Positions 21,181-33,300 of a stretch of DNA of 64,000 bases are shown here, piece by piece. Each line of letters begins with the position of its first letter. Position 1 is the first letter of the stretch. Source of the DNA: Lycocorax pyrrhopterus obiensis (taxonomy: Eukaryota > Chordata > Aves > Passeriformes > Paradisaeidae); the NCBI GenBank assembly GCA_014706295.1, contig JACSVZ010000008.1, positions 3,846,848 through 3,910,847 of the forward strand, read 5' to 3'. The translations under genes and the position numbers were made by a program. The notes below the pieces were generated by a model. The model made no database searches. It was not told where the DNA came from and saw nothing but the letters and a program-made list of their open reading frames with translations.

Positions 21181-24100
21181 CCAGGGGGAAAAAAATCAAT
21201 GGAATAGGATCGAGCTCTGTGGCGGCAGCGCCGAGCCTCCGTCCGGAGCGAAGCGCGGCTGGGGCGACAGAAGGAGACTTTGGAAAAGGAGAGTTTCTCG
21301 CAACCATCCCGGAGTTGCATCATCCGGCCTGTCAGCCCCTACCAGGGAGCACTGGAAAGTTGTTCGCACCCTTTCCCCTCCTGTCCCAGGGCCACCGGGG
21401 CACGCTGGCCCTCGGCCGGCTCCCGGGAGCCAGCAACATTTCTGCCGGAGCTGGGACTCTGACACCCTCACGGCCCCAGACGGGACGTGGCTGGCATGGG
21501 GGTACCTTGGGGGGAAAAAGGCCATCCCAGCAGAGTCCCCCCTCTGTGCCTGCCGGGACTTCAGCAGCTGCTCCCAACCACACTGGGGAGAGCTGCCCAC
21601 GCCCCACTGCCTTTGCACTGAGTCTGGCTTTGGTGCCCGGAGGAAAGGGTCTCCTTTTCCACAGCCAACGATTTACAGCACTACACCAGGACAGGGATTT
21701 AACTCTGCAATTTTCCCACATCTGCCATGTTGCTTCAGCATACGACTCGTTTTCACATCCCCAGTCTCCCTGTGCTGACTCGAGCACAGGTCACTATTCC
21801 CCACAGCGAACATCTCTTGCCACCAGTCTCTTCTGGGTCCCTGGAGTGCTATGGATGCCTGTCTCGGGCTGAAAGGGGAGCAGAACCGGGCACAGAGAGA
21901 GCAATATCCCTGCTTTTGGGGTGGGTCTGGCGGAGGAGCTTCCAGGCGAGCATGGAGCAGTGAGGAGAAGGAGTGTGGGGCGGTGGGAGGGACCGCGGGC
22001 TCTGCGCCCCAAAGAAAGGGCTCATTGAAGCAGGGATGGGCATTTGTGGTTCCCAGTGTGGCCGGGGGCCACCGGCACACACAGCAGCTGGCATTGTGCC
22101 ACCAGCGCCGAGCAAACAGGGCTGGGCCGTCCTCTCACCCGTCTTGGTGGTCTGCTCTATAGCCCCCCTTGCTGCCCAGCAGTCCGGCGCGTTCAGTCGC
22201 TCACCTTTGCCGCAGGTGGTGCTGCAAACCCCACCCCAGCTGTGTCTGTGGTTTCCAGCAAGCTGGTTTCAAGGTTGAAGGTGTTTTAGCCAGCTCCTGG
22301 TCCAGATCCATCTCCAGAGGCTGGTCCCTGCCTGGCAGATGCACATGTTTTACCCCCATGCCCAGCACTGATGTCTCTGAGTCCCATCACGTCCACCAGG
22401 GGCAGGAGCAGCAGCTCTCCTCTCTGCTGGGTCAGGAGAAAACACCGCTCTTTGGACACCACCAAGATGAGGGAGAGAAAAGACCGGTCTGCCCTGGCCA
22501 TGAAGCCTGTGCTGGTCCTGTCACCATCATTACTGTGCCCTCACCAGCCTCTACACCCTTTCTGGGCAGTGCTTTTTGGGACACCAGGAACAAGGACAGC
22601 TCATCTGGGTCATCACAGAGCACAGGTGGGACAAAAGAGTGGACAGAAGACAGCCTCATGCACCTGGAATTGCTCATGCAATGGAAACAAAGTTGTTTCA
22701 GTGGTGCCTGTCTGTACCAACACCAGCTCCTGCTGCTGCTCCTGAGTGTAACCTCTGAGTCAGAAGGACTTTCCATTCCCAACTTTCTCCTCCAATGGGC
22801 AGTTTCCAGGCTTCAATTTGATGAGGCTTGTGACTATTCTCGGCAACTTTATAAACATCGTAGGAGGTGACTTTTTTTCCTTCTTTTTTTCAGCTTGACT
22901 AGACATGTTTTCAACCAAAAAATACCTGCCTGGACAGGCTCCTTAGCTGCGCTGCAGGGCAAACCGAAGCAGTGCTGTGCTTGTGCCATGCCTTGGAGAA
23001 GAGCCAGGACCAGGATGAAAATTGCTGGGAGATGAAAGCAGAGTGGGAAGCTCTGGTGGCACGTTTCCCAAGGCCAGCCTCGGGAGGAAGTTGGGAGCGG
23101 AAATAGTTGAAAGAGTAAATACAGAGGGATTTTTCCCCCAGGTTGCAGACAAAGAGCAGCACAGAGAGCAGATAAGCCTGTGCTCCTTATCTCTTTTGTG
23201 TCCGTGCCTGTGTTTTGCTGGTCCGAGTGTCTGCTGGAAATCTGATGAAGCAAAGGATCGTGGAGGGAATTACTCAGAGCAGCAGCAGCGCTGGGAGCAG
23301 TGAGCTCAGCTGCAGGTCACTGTGGGCTCCCACAGAGGGATGCATGGGAGTGGATGGGGGCTGGATGGACAGAAGGATCTCAGGCAGGGAGGGAACTCTT
23401 GCACGTAGGTGCTTCATTGCCTTTCCGTGTCCGGAGCTCAGTTGTTGCCTCTTGAGTCACCAGAGGAAAATGTGACTTCATGCAGTCTCACCTCCAGCTG
23501 GCTACTCCTGGCAGCCACAGGCGTCTTTCTTTCCTGGATCCCACCTGGTGAGGGTTTGGCGCAGCCAGAGTTGAGGAATGAGAGCCCCAAGGCTTTGTGT
23601 TAAGACCTTCCCTTTCCCAAAACCGAGCTGAAAACTGCTGCTCTGCTCTTCCAGTCAGGCAGTCCTGTGGAATGCCCTACAGAAGGGTGACAAGAGCATC
23701 CCTTCCCTCCTTCCTATCACAAGGCCTCTGCTCTTCTCACCCCACCTGCACCACTACTGGGAACATCCATCCCATGAACCAACTTGCTCCAGCAGACTGG
23801 AATGATTTGGTGTCTCCATTACTGTCCAAGTCCTTCCTTCTTGCTGTAGCAAGGTTAAGTTAATTTGCTGGTAGTGGCGGAGCCCACCTGGGCAGCTTTG
23901 CACAGAAACAAAATCTCTAAAAAACTCCTTTTCTGGCTTTGACTCATCTGGGAAATCCATAAATCCTGTTATCATCTCCGCAGTGGGAATTGCAGCCATC
24001 CCTGCTGCACTTCCAGCCCTAAGGATAGGAAAAGACAGGGAGCATCACCTGAGCTGTGGGTGCTGCCATCCGGGGCATCTCAGTTTAGCATTACTGGAAA

Positions 24101-25049
24101 TTATTCGGCTTTGCTTTGGGATGTGGAGAACAAGAGGAGAGCACTGGCTGGCCGCTGCCTGCCATCCCCAGGGATGGTATCCATCCATCTGTCTGTTCCC
24201 ACAGGTGCATTCCCCAGGAGAGGACGCTGGCAGGGCACCCTGGGGCGGCAGCAGTATCCCCATGGTTCTCCTCATCCATTCCATCCCAGCAGAGCCCTGG
24301 AGGGGAACGTGCAGGAGACACAGAGCCCCTCTGTTCCCACTCACAAAGGGGCGCTTGTGGCTTGTGCGCAGCCCCAACCAGGCTGCGCCTCACGGGTCCC
24401 AGCGAGGAAGAGCTTTAGGATGCCAAGCGGCCCCAGGCAGCCTCACCAGGTCACCCGCGTGTCCCCAGCCCCACGGCTCAGCCCTGACGGGGCCCCCGCG
24501 CCTGTCGCCGCCGCCCCGCGGGTCCCAGGCAGGACGTTTGCAGCCGGCTGTTTATTTAATGAATTATGTCTGCCCCGGGCCTGTGAATGAGGGTTCTGCC
24601 AGCGCTGCCGGACGTGATTCTCTGTGTCATCCCTGTGAATAATTCCCGTTCTGCGGCTCATTTGTGGTCAGGCATCTGGGGGCATTAGAGGGGGAAAACC
24701 CCGGGCTGGCTTTGCCCAGGGATTTGTCTGAGGAAGCGGTCGATGTCATCCTCTGTGCGTGCGTGCTGCGGGCAGCAAGGGGACTGTCCCCAGCCCCCGG
24801 CGGGGGCAGGGATGCAGATCACCGCCCCTTGGGATGCCGTGGCTCCGCCGGGCGCTGGGAGACGCGGCCGCACACCGAGGGCTTTGTGTATTTGATTGCT
24901 TCTTTCGCTTGCTCAAATATCCGACAAGTCCTGTCACCGAGGGGGCACGACCGAGGAGGGGCGCTGGGGGTGGCTGGCGAAAGTCACCTGCCCCGGCTGC
25001 GGCAGGTCCCCGAGGAGCGGCGTGGTGACAAACTAAACTAACAGGGCTG
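21181..25049 (+). other. CHST3: Putative CHST3 intron 1, no recognised elements
   Basis: GC-moderate sequence without recognisable exons. A frame of 233 codons at 22169-22870 begins with TTG and has no domain. A GC-rich patch at about 24440-25020 includes an A/T-rich core with TTTAATGAATTATG at about 24553-24567, reminiscent of homeodomain sites. Otherwise I see nothing. Confidence 0.4.
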
Positions 25050-25052
25050 TTA

Positions 25053-25745
25053 AACACACGGACAGACAGACAGACAGACACACACACACAGACAGACACA
25101 CACGGAGACAGACACACACACAGACAGACACACGGACACACACACATACACAGAGACACGGACACAAAGATACACGCACACACACAGACACATACACAGA
25201 CGCACACAGATACACAGACAGACACACGGACACACACACACACAGAGACACAGACAGAGAGACACACACACACAGACAGACACACGGACACAAAGATACA
25301 CACACACACACAGAGACACACACAGACACACAGACATACACAGATGCACACACAGACAGATACACACACAGACAGACACACGGACACGGACACACAGACA
25401 CAGACACACACGCAGAGACACACACACAGAGAGACACACACGTGGACAGACACACACAGACACACGGACACACACACAGGCACACGGACACACACACACA
25501 CACAGACACACACAGATACACACACAGACACAGACGCACACACACACACACAGAGACACAGAGACACACACAGACACACACACCCAGACACCCAGACACA
25601 CAGACACACAGACACACATAGACACACAGACACACAGACACACACAGACACACACACACCGACAGACACATGCACACACACACACACAGAGACACACACA
25701 CACACAGAGACACACACAGACACACACCCAGACACACAGACACAC
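25053..25745. repeat. Large CA/GACA-type satellite, about 690 bp
   Basis: Almost 700 bp built from CACA, GACA and occasional CGGACA, GATACA and CAAAGATACA units, with almost no T on the plus strand. Longer segments recur: GACACAAAGATACAC starts at 25161 and again at 25287, a spacing of 126 bp, within similar surroundings, so part of the array grew by duplication of larger blocks. It produces long Cys/Val/Ser-only frames on the minus strand and His/Thr-only frames on the plus strand (up to 329 codons), which are artefacts. It ends about 1.5 kb before the CHST3 coding exon. Confidence 0.95.
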
Positions 25746-27252
25746 GTGCCAGGATCTCGGTGCCGATTGCTGAAAGGGAGAGCTGGGGGACCACAGTGGG
25801 CTCTGGGGCTGCCAGGGCTCTCCAGAGTCCCTGCATCCTACTAAATCCTGAGTTTCCTAGGTGCGTGGGTGTGGATGTCTCTTTTTAGAAGGTTTTGCTG
25901 GAAGGAGATGGCTGGAAGCCAAGCCTCGGGAGCTGAGTGGTTTGCTGAAACTGGGGAATTCGTGGTCCTCACACAGAGAGGACTGGGAACCTGACAGGCT
26001 GGGGTGCTGTCCTGGCCACAGGGCACATCCCACCCCTCCTGCCCATGCTCCCTCCTTCCCACTGGGAGGGGCATAGAGCGAGCAACACTAAAAAATGCAC
26101 ATTTTGGCTGAGCATGATGCGGAAGAGGTTGGGACGTGACGCAATGCCTGGCAGGACTTCCCCACTCCACGCTCTGCCGAGGGCTGCAGATACCGAGGCT
26201 TGGCCAGAGCATCTCCCCTCCAGCAAACCCCGGGGCCCCTCTAAGGATGGGGCTCTGCCTGGCTCCCCTCCTTCACCCCAAAAGCAGGGGTGGGACGGGC
26301 TGCCGGGGTTGCACTGGTGCAACCAAGTCAAAGCTAAATAGACTTTCCCTGAGTCACCGAAAGTCTGGCCAAGAAAGCGGGACGAGCAAACGGCGTCACC
26401 CACACGGCTGGCCGGGCACCAGGCACGCGAGCCAGCAGGCAGGTAGCAGGTGCTAGCAAGGCCTAGGGGTGTAAATCTGCACACTGGGGACCTGCCCCAG
26501 AGCCCAAAATAGCAGCTTTGGCCCCCAAAATCTCCATCTGGGATGTGGGTTTGGTGCAACTCAGAGCAGTTTCCACCAACACCCCGATTCAAGCGCTGAA
26601 GGAAAGACTGGGGGGCGGGTCTTTTCTGCTGGGCGGGGATGCCAAGTCTCCTGGTCTTGCATCCCACACCAAGCAGCTGCATCATTTGGGGTTTTTTTCT
26701 TTTTTGGCAAAAACCTTCCCCGGAGCATTCTACTACCCGAGGGGGACTGGCAGCAGCAGCATTTTCCAGCCCGCCGTCTTTTCTGAAAACTCTCTGGGTT
26801 TCATTTTCGAGGCTCAGCAGCTGCTGTTGCCATGCTGGGGGAAGGCGGAAGCTGCTCAGCCCCACACTGGGGCCCTATAGCGGAGCCTCCAACCCTCCCC
26901 TTTCCAGAGGCTGGGAGCCACAATGCGCCAAGATCGGGATGATCCAGGGGCTCCCTCGCTGCCAGCAGCAGGTTTTTGCCAGCGTGGAGCAGGCAGCTGT
27001 TGGGTGGCAGGGATTGGGTTTCAGGGTGGGCAGGGGCGGCTGGTGAACACGTGGGAAGGGGTCCTGTTGGGCAGATATATTTTGGGAAGGAGGGGGAGCA
27101 GCCGATGGGGCATTCGGGCAGCTGCTCCTCGGGGGTGAGATGGAGCAGTAGGGAGGAGCTTCCCCTTTTTTACTGCTCTTGTCAAGCTTTTGTCAGCCTC
27201 TGACCCTGCCCGCAGGGAACCATTGCCATGCTGACCCTTCTTCTCCCCACAG
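25746..27252 (+). other. CHST3: Non-coding stretch directly upstream of the CHST3 ATG exon
   Basis: Putative end of the CHST3 5' intron, ending in the acceptor TTCTCCCCACAG at about 27241-27252. A minus-strand open frame of 298 codons (25969-26865) crosses it. It has no recognised domain and no evident promoter, and is treated as unproven. Confidence 0.4.
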
Positions 27253-28834
27253 GCAGGGCTGGCAAGGCCCTAGCCCAAGACACCTTCCCAGGGTGCAGGA
27301 GGGACCTGTGTGTGTTCCCCATGGAGATCCGACGCGCTTTACCCCAGGATTTCCGGGAGCTGCTGCACTGCTTGAAGATGAGGAGCAAGTACGCCGTCCT
27401 GCTGGTCTTCGTCATCAGCCTCGTCATCATTGAGAAGGAGAACAACTTCATCTCCAGGTAGGAAGCGAGTACCTGAGCCACCCCGTGCTTTGCAGCCTCT
27501 CTCCCCCAGTCCCGAGCTCCTATGCAGCGGGAGCCCCCTAAGTCCCCCGCCGGGATGCAGGGTGGTCCTGCTGTCCTCCAGGCTGGGCTGGGTCTCCCCA
27601 CAGGGTGTCAGACAAGCTGAAGCAGTCCCCGCAGGCACTGGCAGAGGCCAACAGCACAGAGGTCAGCCCAGAACCGGCCGAGAATGGCTCCCTGGCTTCA
27701 CTGCAGGAGCTGGACGCTGCCTTCTCCCAGCTGAGGTCCCACCTGTACAACATCACCCTGCAGCTGGCAGGTGACGGGGACCCCGGGCCACGGAGGCATG
27801 TTCTGCTGATGGCTACCACCCGCACTGGCTCCTCTTTTGTTGGGGAGTTCTTCAACCAGCAAGGCAGCATCTTCTACCTCTTTGAGCCCCTCTGGCATGT
27901 CGAGAAGACAGTGACTTTCCTGCCGGGGGGAGCCAGCGCGGTGGGCTCAGCCCTGGTTTACCGAGATGTCCTCAAGCAGCTCCTCCTCTGTGACCTCTAC
28001 ATTTTAGAGAACTTCATCTCACCAGCCCCCGAGGGCCACCTGACACCTTTCTTGTTTCGGCGGGGCTCCAGCCACTCGCTCTGCGAGGAGCCTGTCTGCA
28101 CGCCCAGCACCAAGAAGGTCTTTGAGAAATATTACTGCAAGAACCGCCGCTGCGGCCCCCTCAACATCACGCTGGCGGCCGAGGCGTGCCGGCGCAAGCA
28201 GCACGTGGCCCTCAAGACGGTGCGCATCCGGCAGCTGGAGTTCCTGCAGCCGCTGGTGGAGGACCCTCGGCTGGACCTGCGCATCATCCAGCTGGTGCGG
28301 GACCCCCGCGCCGTCCTGGCCTCACGCATGGTGGCCTTCTCCGGCAAGTACGAGACCTGGAAGAAGTGGGCGTCCGAAGGGGAGGCTCCCCTGCGTGAGG
28401 AGGAGGTGCAGCGGCTGCGGGGCAACTGCGAGAGCATCCGGGTGTCGGCGGAGCTGGGGCTGCGGCGGCCGGGCTGGCTGCGGGGTCGCTACATGCTGGT
28501 GCGCTACGAGGACGTGGCGCGGGCGCCGCTGCAGAAGGCGCGGGAGATGTACCGCTTCGCCGGGCTGCCCCTCACCCCGCAGGTGGAGGAGTGGATCGGC
28601 AAAAACACGCAGGCGCCCCGCGACGGCAACGGCGTCTACTCCACGTGCAAGAACTCCTCGGAGCAGTTCGACAAGTGGCGGTTCAGCATGCCCTTCAAGC
28701 TGGCGCAGGTGGTGCAGGACGCCTGCGCCCCAGCCATGCAGCTCTTCGGCTACAAGCTGGCCAGCAGCCCCGCGGCGCTGGCCAACCGCTCCTTCAGCCT
28801 GCTGGAGGAGGCACAGCCCGCCTGGGTCACGTAA
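27253..28834 (+). CDS. CHST3: CHST3, carbohydrate (chondroitin 6) sulfotransferase 3
   Basis: Type II Golgi membrane enzyme that transfers sulfate from PAPS to carbon 6 of N-acetylgalactosamine in chondroitin, and also acts on keratan sulfate galactose. The coding sequence is 27321-27457 joined to 27604-28834 (TAA), 455 aa. An acceptor at 27252 and 68 nt of 5'UTR precede the ATG (context CCCCATGG). The intron of 146 bp is GTAGGA...CCCACAG, and the split arginine codon keeps the frame. The short cytosolic tail is followed by a membrane segment at about residues 24-37, then a stem. The 5'-PAPS-binding loop contains RTGSS at 119-123, and the 3'-phosphate site contains [10 protein letters not shown] at 277-286. 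Several N-glycosylation sequons are visible (about N62, N73, N95, N233, N396, N440). The C-terminus reads PAWVT. Human CHST3 has 479 aa; the difference falls mainly in the stem. The identity is very secure. Confidence 0.97.
27321..27457 (+). CDS. CHST3: CHST3 coding exon 1 (tail and membrane anchor)
   Basis: Encodes residues 1-45 and two bases of Arg46: a short cytosolic tail containing LPQDFREL, and the signal anchor around [14 protein letters not shown]. It ends at the donor AG|GTAGGA. Confidence 0.95.
27604..28834 (+). CDS. CHST3: CHST3 coding exon 2 (stem and catalytic domain)
   Basis: Carries the third base of Arg46 through the stop codon TAA at 28832-28834. It holds the whole lumenal stem and sulfotransferase domain. 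The second half (28150-28700) is strongly GC-rich at third positions, which also opens spurious frames such as 28122-29102 plus. Confidence 0.97.
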
Positions 28835-30080
28835 AGGCGCGGGGGGACGGCGGCGGGGCGGAACGAGGGGCTGTGGCCGTGCTCCCGGCCGGTCCGGAGA
28901 CGACCTGGGGGTCCCTGCTCCCGAAATTGCTCCTCGCTGCTGCCGGATGGCAGCCCCAGGAGCCGGAGCATCCTGGCAGAGCTGGCCCCAGGGTCCTGCA
29001 GAGCCTCAATTACACAATTTCTCCGGAAATGGGGAAGTGGTAAGGGTGAGGGCCAGTGGGGTTGGCACCAGGGCCACCTCCCCAGCTCGGGAGCTGCACT
29101 GAGGAAGAAGAGGGTGAGGCTAAGCAGAGGGGAACAGCACCAAGCACCTCTGCCTTGCTACCCCCACGCCAGCTGGGATGGGGCAAGGACAAAATCCCTG
29201 TGGTGCCAGCGAGCACCCAGACCCCAGAGACCTTACTGGTTTAGTGCCTTCATACCCCAGCACAGACTGGAAACTGCCCACACAGCCCTGGACGGCACTT
29301 GGGCCGCAACAAAATGAGGTGACCTTATGGTTTGGTGCTCTTCAAACTTGGTTTTGGAGGTTTGGGGTTTTTTCCTTTTCTCCTGTGTATTTGCATACCA
29401 GGTAAATTTATTTATTTATGATGTGAAAAGGAGGGGGAGGCTGGTCATGGAGCTAAGCCCAAAAATCAGAGCAGCACAACACAGCACAAAGGGAGACACC
29501 CAGGAGAGAGGTCACATTTTGATGGGAGACCACCACGGGTCCTTCTGTATGATCTCTGGAGAGCCTCCAGGGACTGACGGGCTGTAACCCCCCAGCCCCT
29601 GTGCAGCAGTGACTGCGAACTTCGGCAGTGCTGAAGGACGGTCAGACTTATTTGATTAAAAACAAAACCACCAGCACAGAGTCCAAAGTATCTCCTGTCT
29701 CTTAGTATTGGTGGGTGTCCTCTGCCAGAAATACCTACCAACAGCACTGGTGGGTGACCAAACCTGGTAGAGGCCCAGGGAGTTTCAGGGTGTTTGCCAT
29801 GTGCAGACATTGACCCAGTGCCGAGCTGCCTCCTCCAATTCACATTTCATTAATTAAAATGCCTATTTTTAGCTCTCTTTGTAGCTCATTCTTTTTCTTC
29901 CCCAAGTGTTTTGGGTTATGGCAGCCACCTCAGGGAGAAGCCAAGCATTCTGGTGGAGAGTGGTTGTCTCCACCTAAGGCTTGCCGAGGAGTCCTGAGGG
30001 GTCCCAGCAGCCGCATGTCCCCTTCTCCCCAACTAGAGCTGTTGACCAAAAGCAAAAATAAATAAATGAAACGAGGTGGT
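28835..30080 (+). other. CHST3: Probable CHST3 3'UTR
   Basis: Follows the CHST3 stop without recognisable coding content. Candidate poly(A) signals are the overlapping AATAAA pair at 30057-30066; others occur further on at about 31475, 31505 and 31743, so a longer 3'UTR is possible. Human CHST3 also has a 3'UTR of several kb. Confidence 0.45.
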
Positions 30081-30340
30081 GGCTGGCCACAGCTGGGCTG
30101 CGCTTTGCCGGCCGGGAGGAACGCGCTGGGGCTCCGGCGACGGACTGCGGCTGGGCTGCGCTCACAAAAGCTGCGTTTTTGACCCAAGAGGGAGAACAGA
30201 GGCGGCATTGAGGAGCGCGGGGCCGGCCGGCGGGGAGCAGCCACGCCGGAGCCCCGGGCAGCCATCCGCCCGCCCGCCCCGGCTGAGGAGGTTTTCCGAG
30301 CAGGGCCGGGCGGCATCTGGCTTCAAGGTGTGATTTCAGG
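30080..30340. promoter_or_regulatory. Orphan CpG island downstream of CHST3
   Basis: About 260 bp with a high density of CpG and GGCCGGCC-like blocks, beginning right after a possible CHST3 poly(A) signal. No coding exon is visible on either strand. It could start a non-coding transcript, mark an unannotated gene or be a residue of a promoter left by rearrangement. Confidence 0.45.
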
Positions 30341-33300
30341 GTGCTCCGTGCCAGCTGGATGGGGAAAGGGCACGAAAGTGGGGATTTTTTGGCATACTCT
30401 CATCGCTCACAGGGGATGGACAGCGTCAGCCTCCTCCCCGCCTCACACGCAGCTCTCGGCATCACAAGCAGCCCTGGGGCTGCTGAGTGAATCGGGTTTT
30501 GTTTGGAGGCTTCCTGCTGGGAAAGCAGCAGGGTCACTGAGGTCAGATGGATATTCCGCAGCTGCGCGCTGGGAAAAGCCCACAGAGCTCAGCCAGCATG
30601 AGGGGGAACACAGCCGGACGCAGGTTACTGGTAAATGCCTCTGGAAAAGCACCATTAGGTTGGCTTTTGCAGAGAAAAGAAATTTTAGGGTAATTGCTTG
30701 TGAAGCAGCATGAGGGGTGAGCAGCTACTGAGCTGCCACAGCCGAAGATGGGACATTGGAGAGTGCCCAGTATCCCCCTCCCATCCCACCATGGGTGGAG
30801 GTGCTTTGGGGCTTGGAAAGCCGGGCTCAGGGGGCAAGGACGGGCAAATCCAGGAACATGGAAAACAAGCGGCGAGGGGACTGGAAGCTGGGCTGAGCCG
30901 AGGCCAGAGTTCTCACCTGTGCTGCCTCAGCCCCGGCTGGCTCCAGCCTGCCACTGCTAGCCCAGCATAAGCATTTGTTCCTGGACACCCTCCAGCTTCC
31001 CGTCAAAAACGTCACAGGACAGAGAGAAAACATGCCCCCGACCCATGCCGATTTCCGCGGGGCTAATTGCTCCCATTAAACCCACAGACTCCTGCCCGGT
31101 GCCAGGCGCATCGGGAAGCCATAGGGAACACGGCTCCTATCGAGACTGGAGCAGCTGAATTCCCCCTGAGCTGACTGGGATGAGGTTTGTCCCCCCACAA
31201 GAGGGGCCTCCTGCTCACCCTGCTCTGGCTGCTGCTAGGTCTTGCCTGGCTCTTTCCCTAGAAGACGAAAGCATGGATCTGGGAGGAAAAGCATGAATTG
31301 GGAAAGTCATAGCAAAAGACGATGCCTTAGAGCAAGGACATACCTGCATCCAGACGGACCACGCAGGAAGCCCACAGCAGGAGCTGCAATGGATGCAGCC
31401 TCACCCTTTCTCATAGACACCAGCGCAAAAAAAAAAAAAATCAATCCTCTTTTCAAAAGATCTAAGCTTTCAGAAATAAAACAGTACTAAAGCTTGGTTT
31501 AAAATAAGCAAATAAAAGAACCCCAACCTGCAGCTGTACTGCTCCCAGCCTGCCACAGCTGTGCTCTGGGGGGAATTCGGGAACATTGTGGTGATGCTAA
31601 TTGTCACCAGAGAGACCTGTTCCACAAGTAGCCCAGAGCAGCGAAGGGACACGTGTCCCGTGGGACAGGGCCACCAGCCACAGCTGCTTCTCCTTGGGGT
31701 GATTGCAGGTGACACGAGATGATGTAGCACCAGTGAGAGCTTTAATAAATGATGGATGTGCTGTTCCCCTCTAAATGGGATCTTTCTGGGAAATGATTCC
31801 CTCCTGCCAGTCTAATCCAGAGTTGACTTTGGATGGAAGGTACATCCCGCTGTTTCTCTGCCTCCCTCTCGGAGCACTCAGGGCTGGCTGGGGCCATGCT
31901 GGCACGGCTGGGCTTGCTGTGGAGAGTCAGTTCTTGCTTGAGGCAGAAGCTGCTGGTGCCAAGTAAGAGAGCAGTCAAGGTGGGCAAGTCTCTGAAATGC
32001 CACCTTAGATGCCCTGCAGTTTAACACCCAGGTGGCCCTGCTGGGCCACGAAGCCAAGCCGCCAGTTTGGTCCATAGAAATCCATAAAAAGGCCTTTTTC
32101 CAGCCTGGCATGAGGTTTGTCACAAACAGCAGAAGTGGTGGCTGCTCTGCCAGCTGCCCTAACCTCCCATTCCCTTGCCCTCACTTGTTCCAGCTCCATT
32201 TAATGGGATCGGATGAGCTAATCCCACATGTCTCCTCACAGCACAATCAGATGGATTTCTGCACAGGGGCTGGAGGGAAGGAAACCCATCATCCCAGCAA
32301 TTGCCCGCCCTCACCCAGCCGTGCTGGCTTCTGCTTGCCCTTGCACCCACCCTTGCCCTTCTCTCCATCGTGGGGCTTGGTGTGGTTCCTGCAGGGAGCT
32401 GGTCCATGGCTACAGCTGCACCATCCAAACACTGGGTCAGTGGGGAGACCCATGGGCCAGCGAGGGACCCACAAGGGCTGCAGCACATATGGGCATTTCA
32501 GCATTAAATGACAACCTTGTTTTCTGTTGTGTTTTTCTAAGAGACTGCATACTTGACCAGACTGCATTTCTTGGTCTGCATCCCATATTTATCCTGTAAT
32601 TACACCTTCGGACAAAGGCTGCCTGTCTGTGAGGCTCATTTTTTAAGGACACAGTTCTATTCTATGCTCTGCTTTCACTGTAATGAAATCTGGGGGGGCA
32701 AGGGGAAGAAAACTCCCCACATCGGGAGTGAAAGCTGCTCTTTCTCAAAAGCTGCCCCGAGAGCAAAGGAGCTTGCTCGAGCCCTCTCCGTTTTCCTAAA
32801 GAAACCCCAGCCACTGACATCCTTTATACTTCTCTACCACTCCACAAGGATTAATGCCACAAACCATGTTATCCCGTAAAAAAAGGTGCCACCACACTGT
32901 CAATCTGTGGGCTCTGCTGCTGCAGGAGCCAGAGAATTTCCAAGGAGATCCCAGCGATCCTTATAGCCAGGCAGCTGACATGAATAAAGCTGATAAAGCT
33001 TCTTGTTGCACCTGCCTGGATCACAGCACAATAAGGGATGAATTCCCACAAGAAGGCATTCCTATAAAATTCCCAGTGTCTGCTGTATGCTTGGCTCTGG
33101 AGGGGTAGGGAAGACCTGCAAGGCACAAAACCCAAAGGCAGTTGCAGGAGCTGTTTGAGCTGGGTTTTCGTCCAAGGGGAAGAACAGCCCACACTTGGTC
33201 CTGCTCACCCTGTGCCTGGGGCTGATATGAGCTTGGCCACCCCCGGTTCCCCAAAACTTGCCTTGGGATGAGCCCCAATTTGTAGATGGTGATGGCGGGT

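Noticed and set aside
20234..21872. Frames up to 392 codons on both strands in the CpG island
   Set aside because: Few stop codons in GC-rich DNA. The frames overlap on opposite strands, begin at non-ATG codons in part and have no domains.
22169..22870. 233-codon plus frame in the putative CHST3 intron
   Set aside because: TTG start, no domain, no acceptor or donor in frame; plausible by chance in this composition.
24746..25836. Long minus-strand frames (329, 267 and 231 codons) rich in Cys, Val and Ser
   Set aside because: They are translations of the CA/GACA satellite in three frames; repeated composition only.
28122..29102. 326-codon Arg/Cys/Ser-rich frame overlapping CHST3
   Set aside because: A shadow of CHST3 coding exon 2 in another frame, caused by GC-rich third positions.
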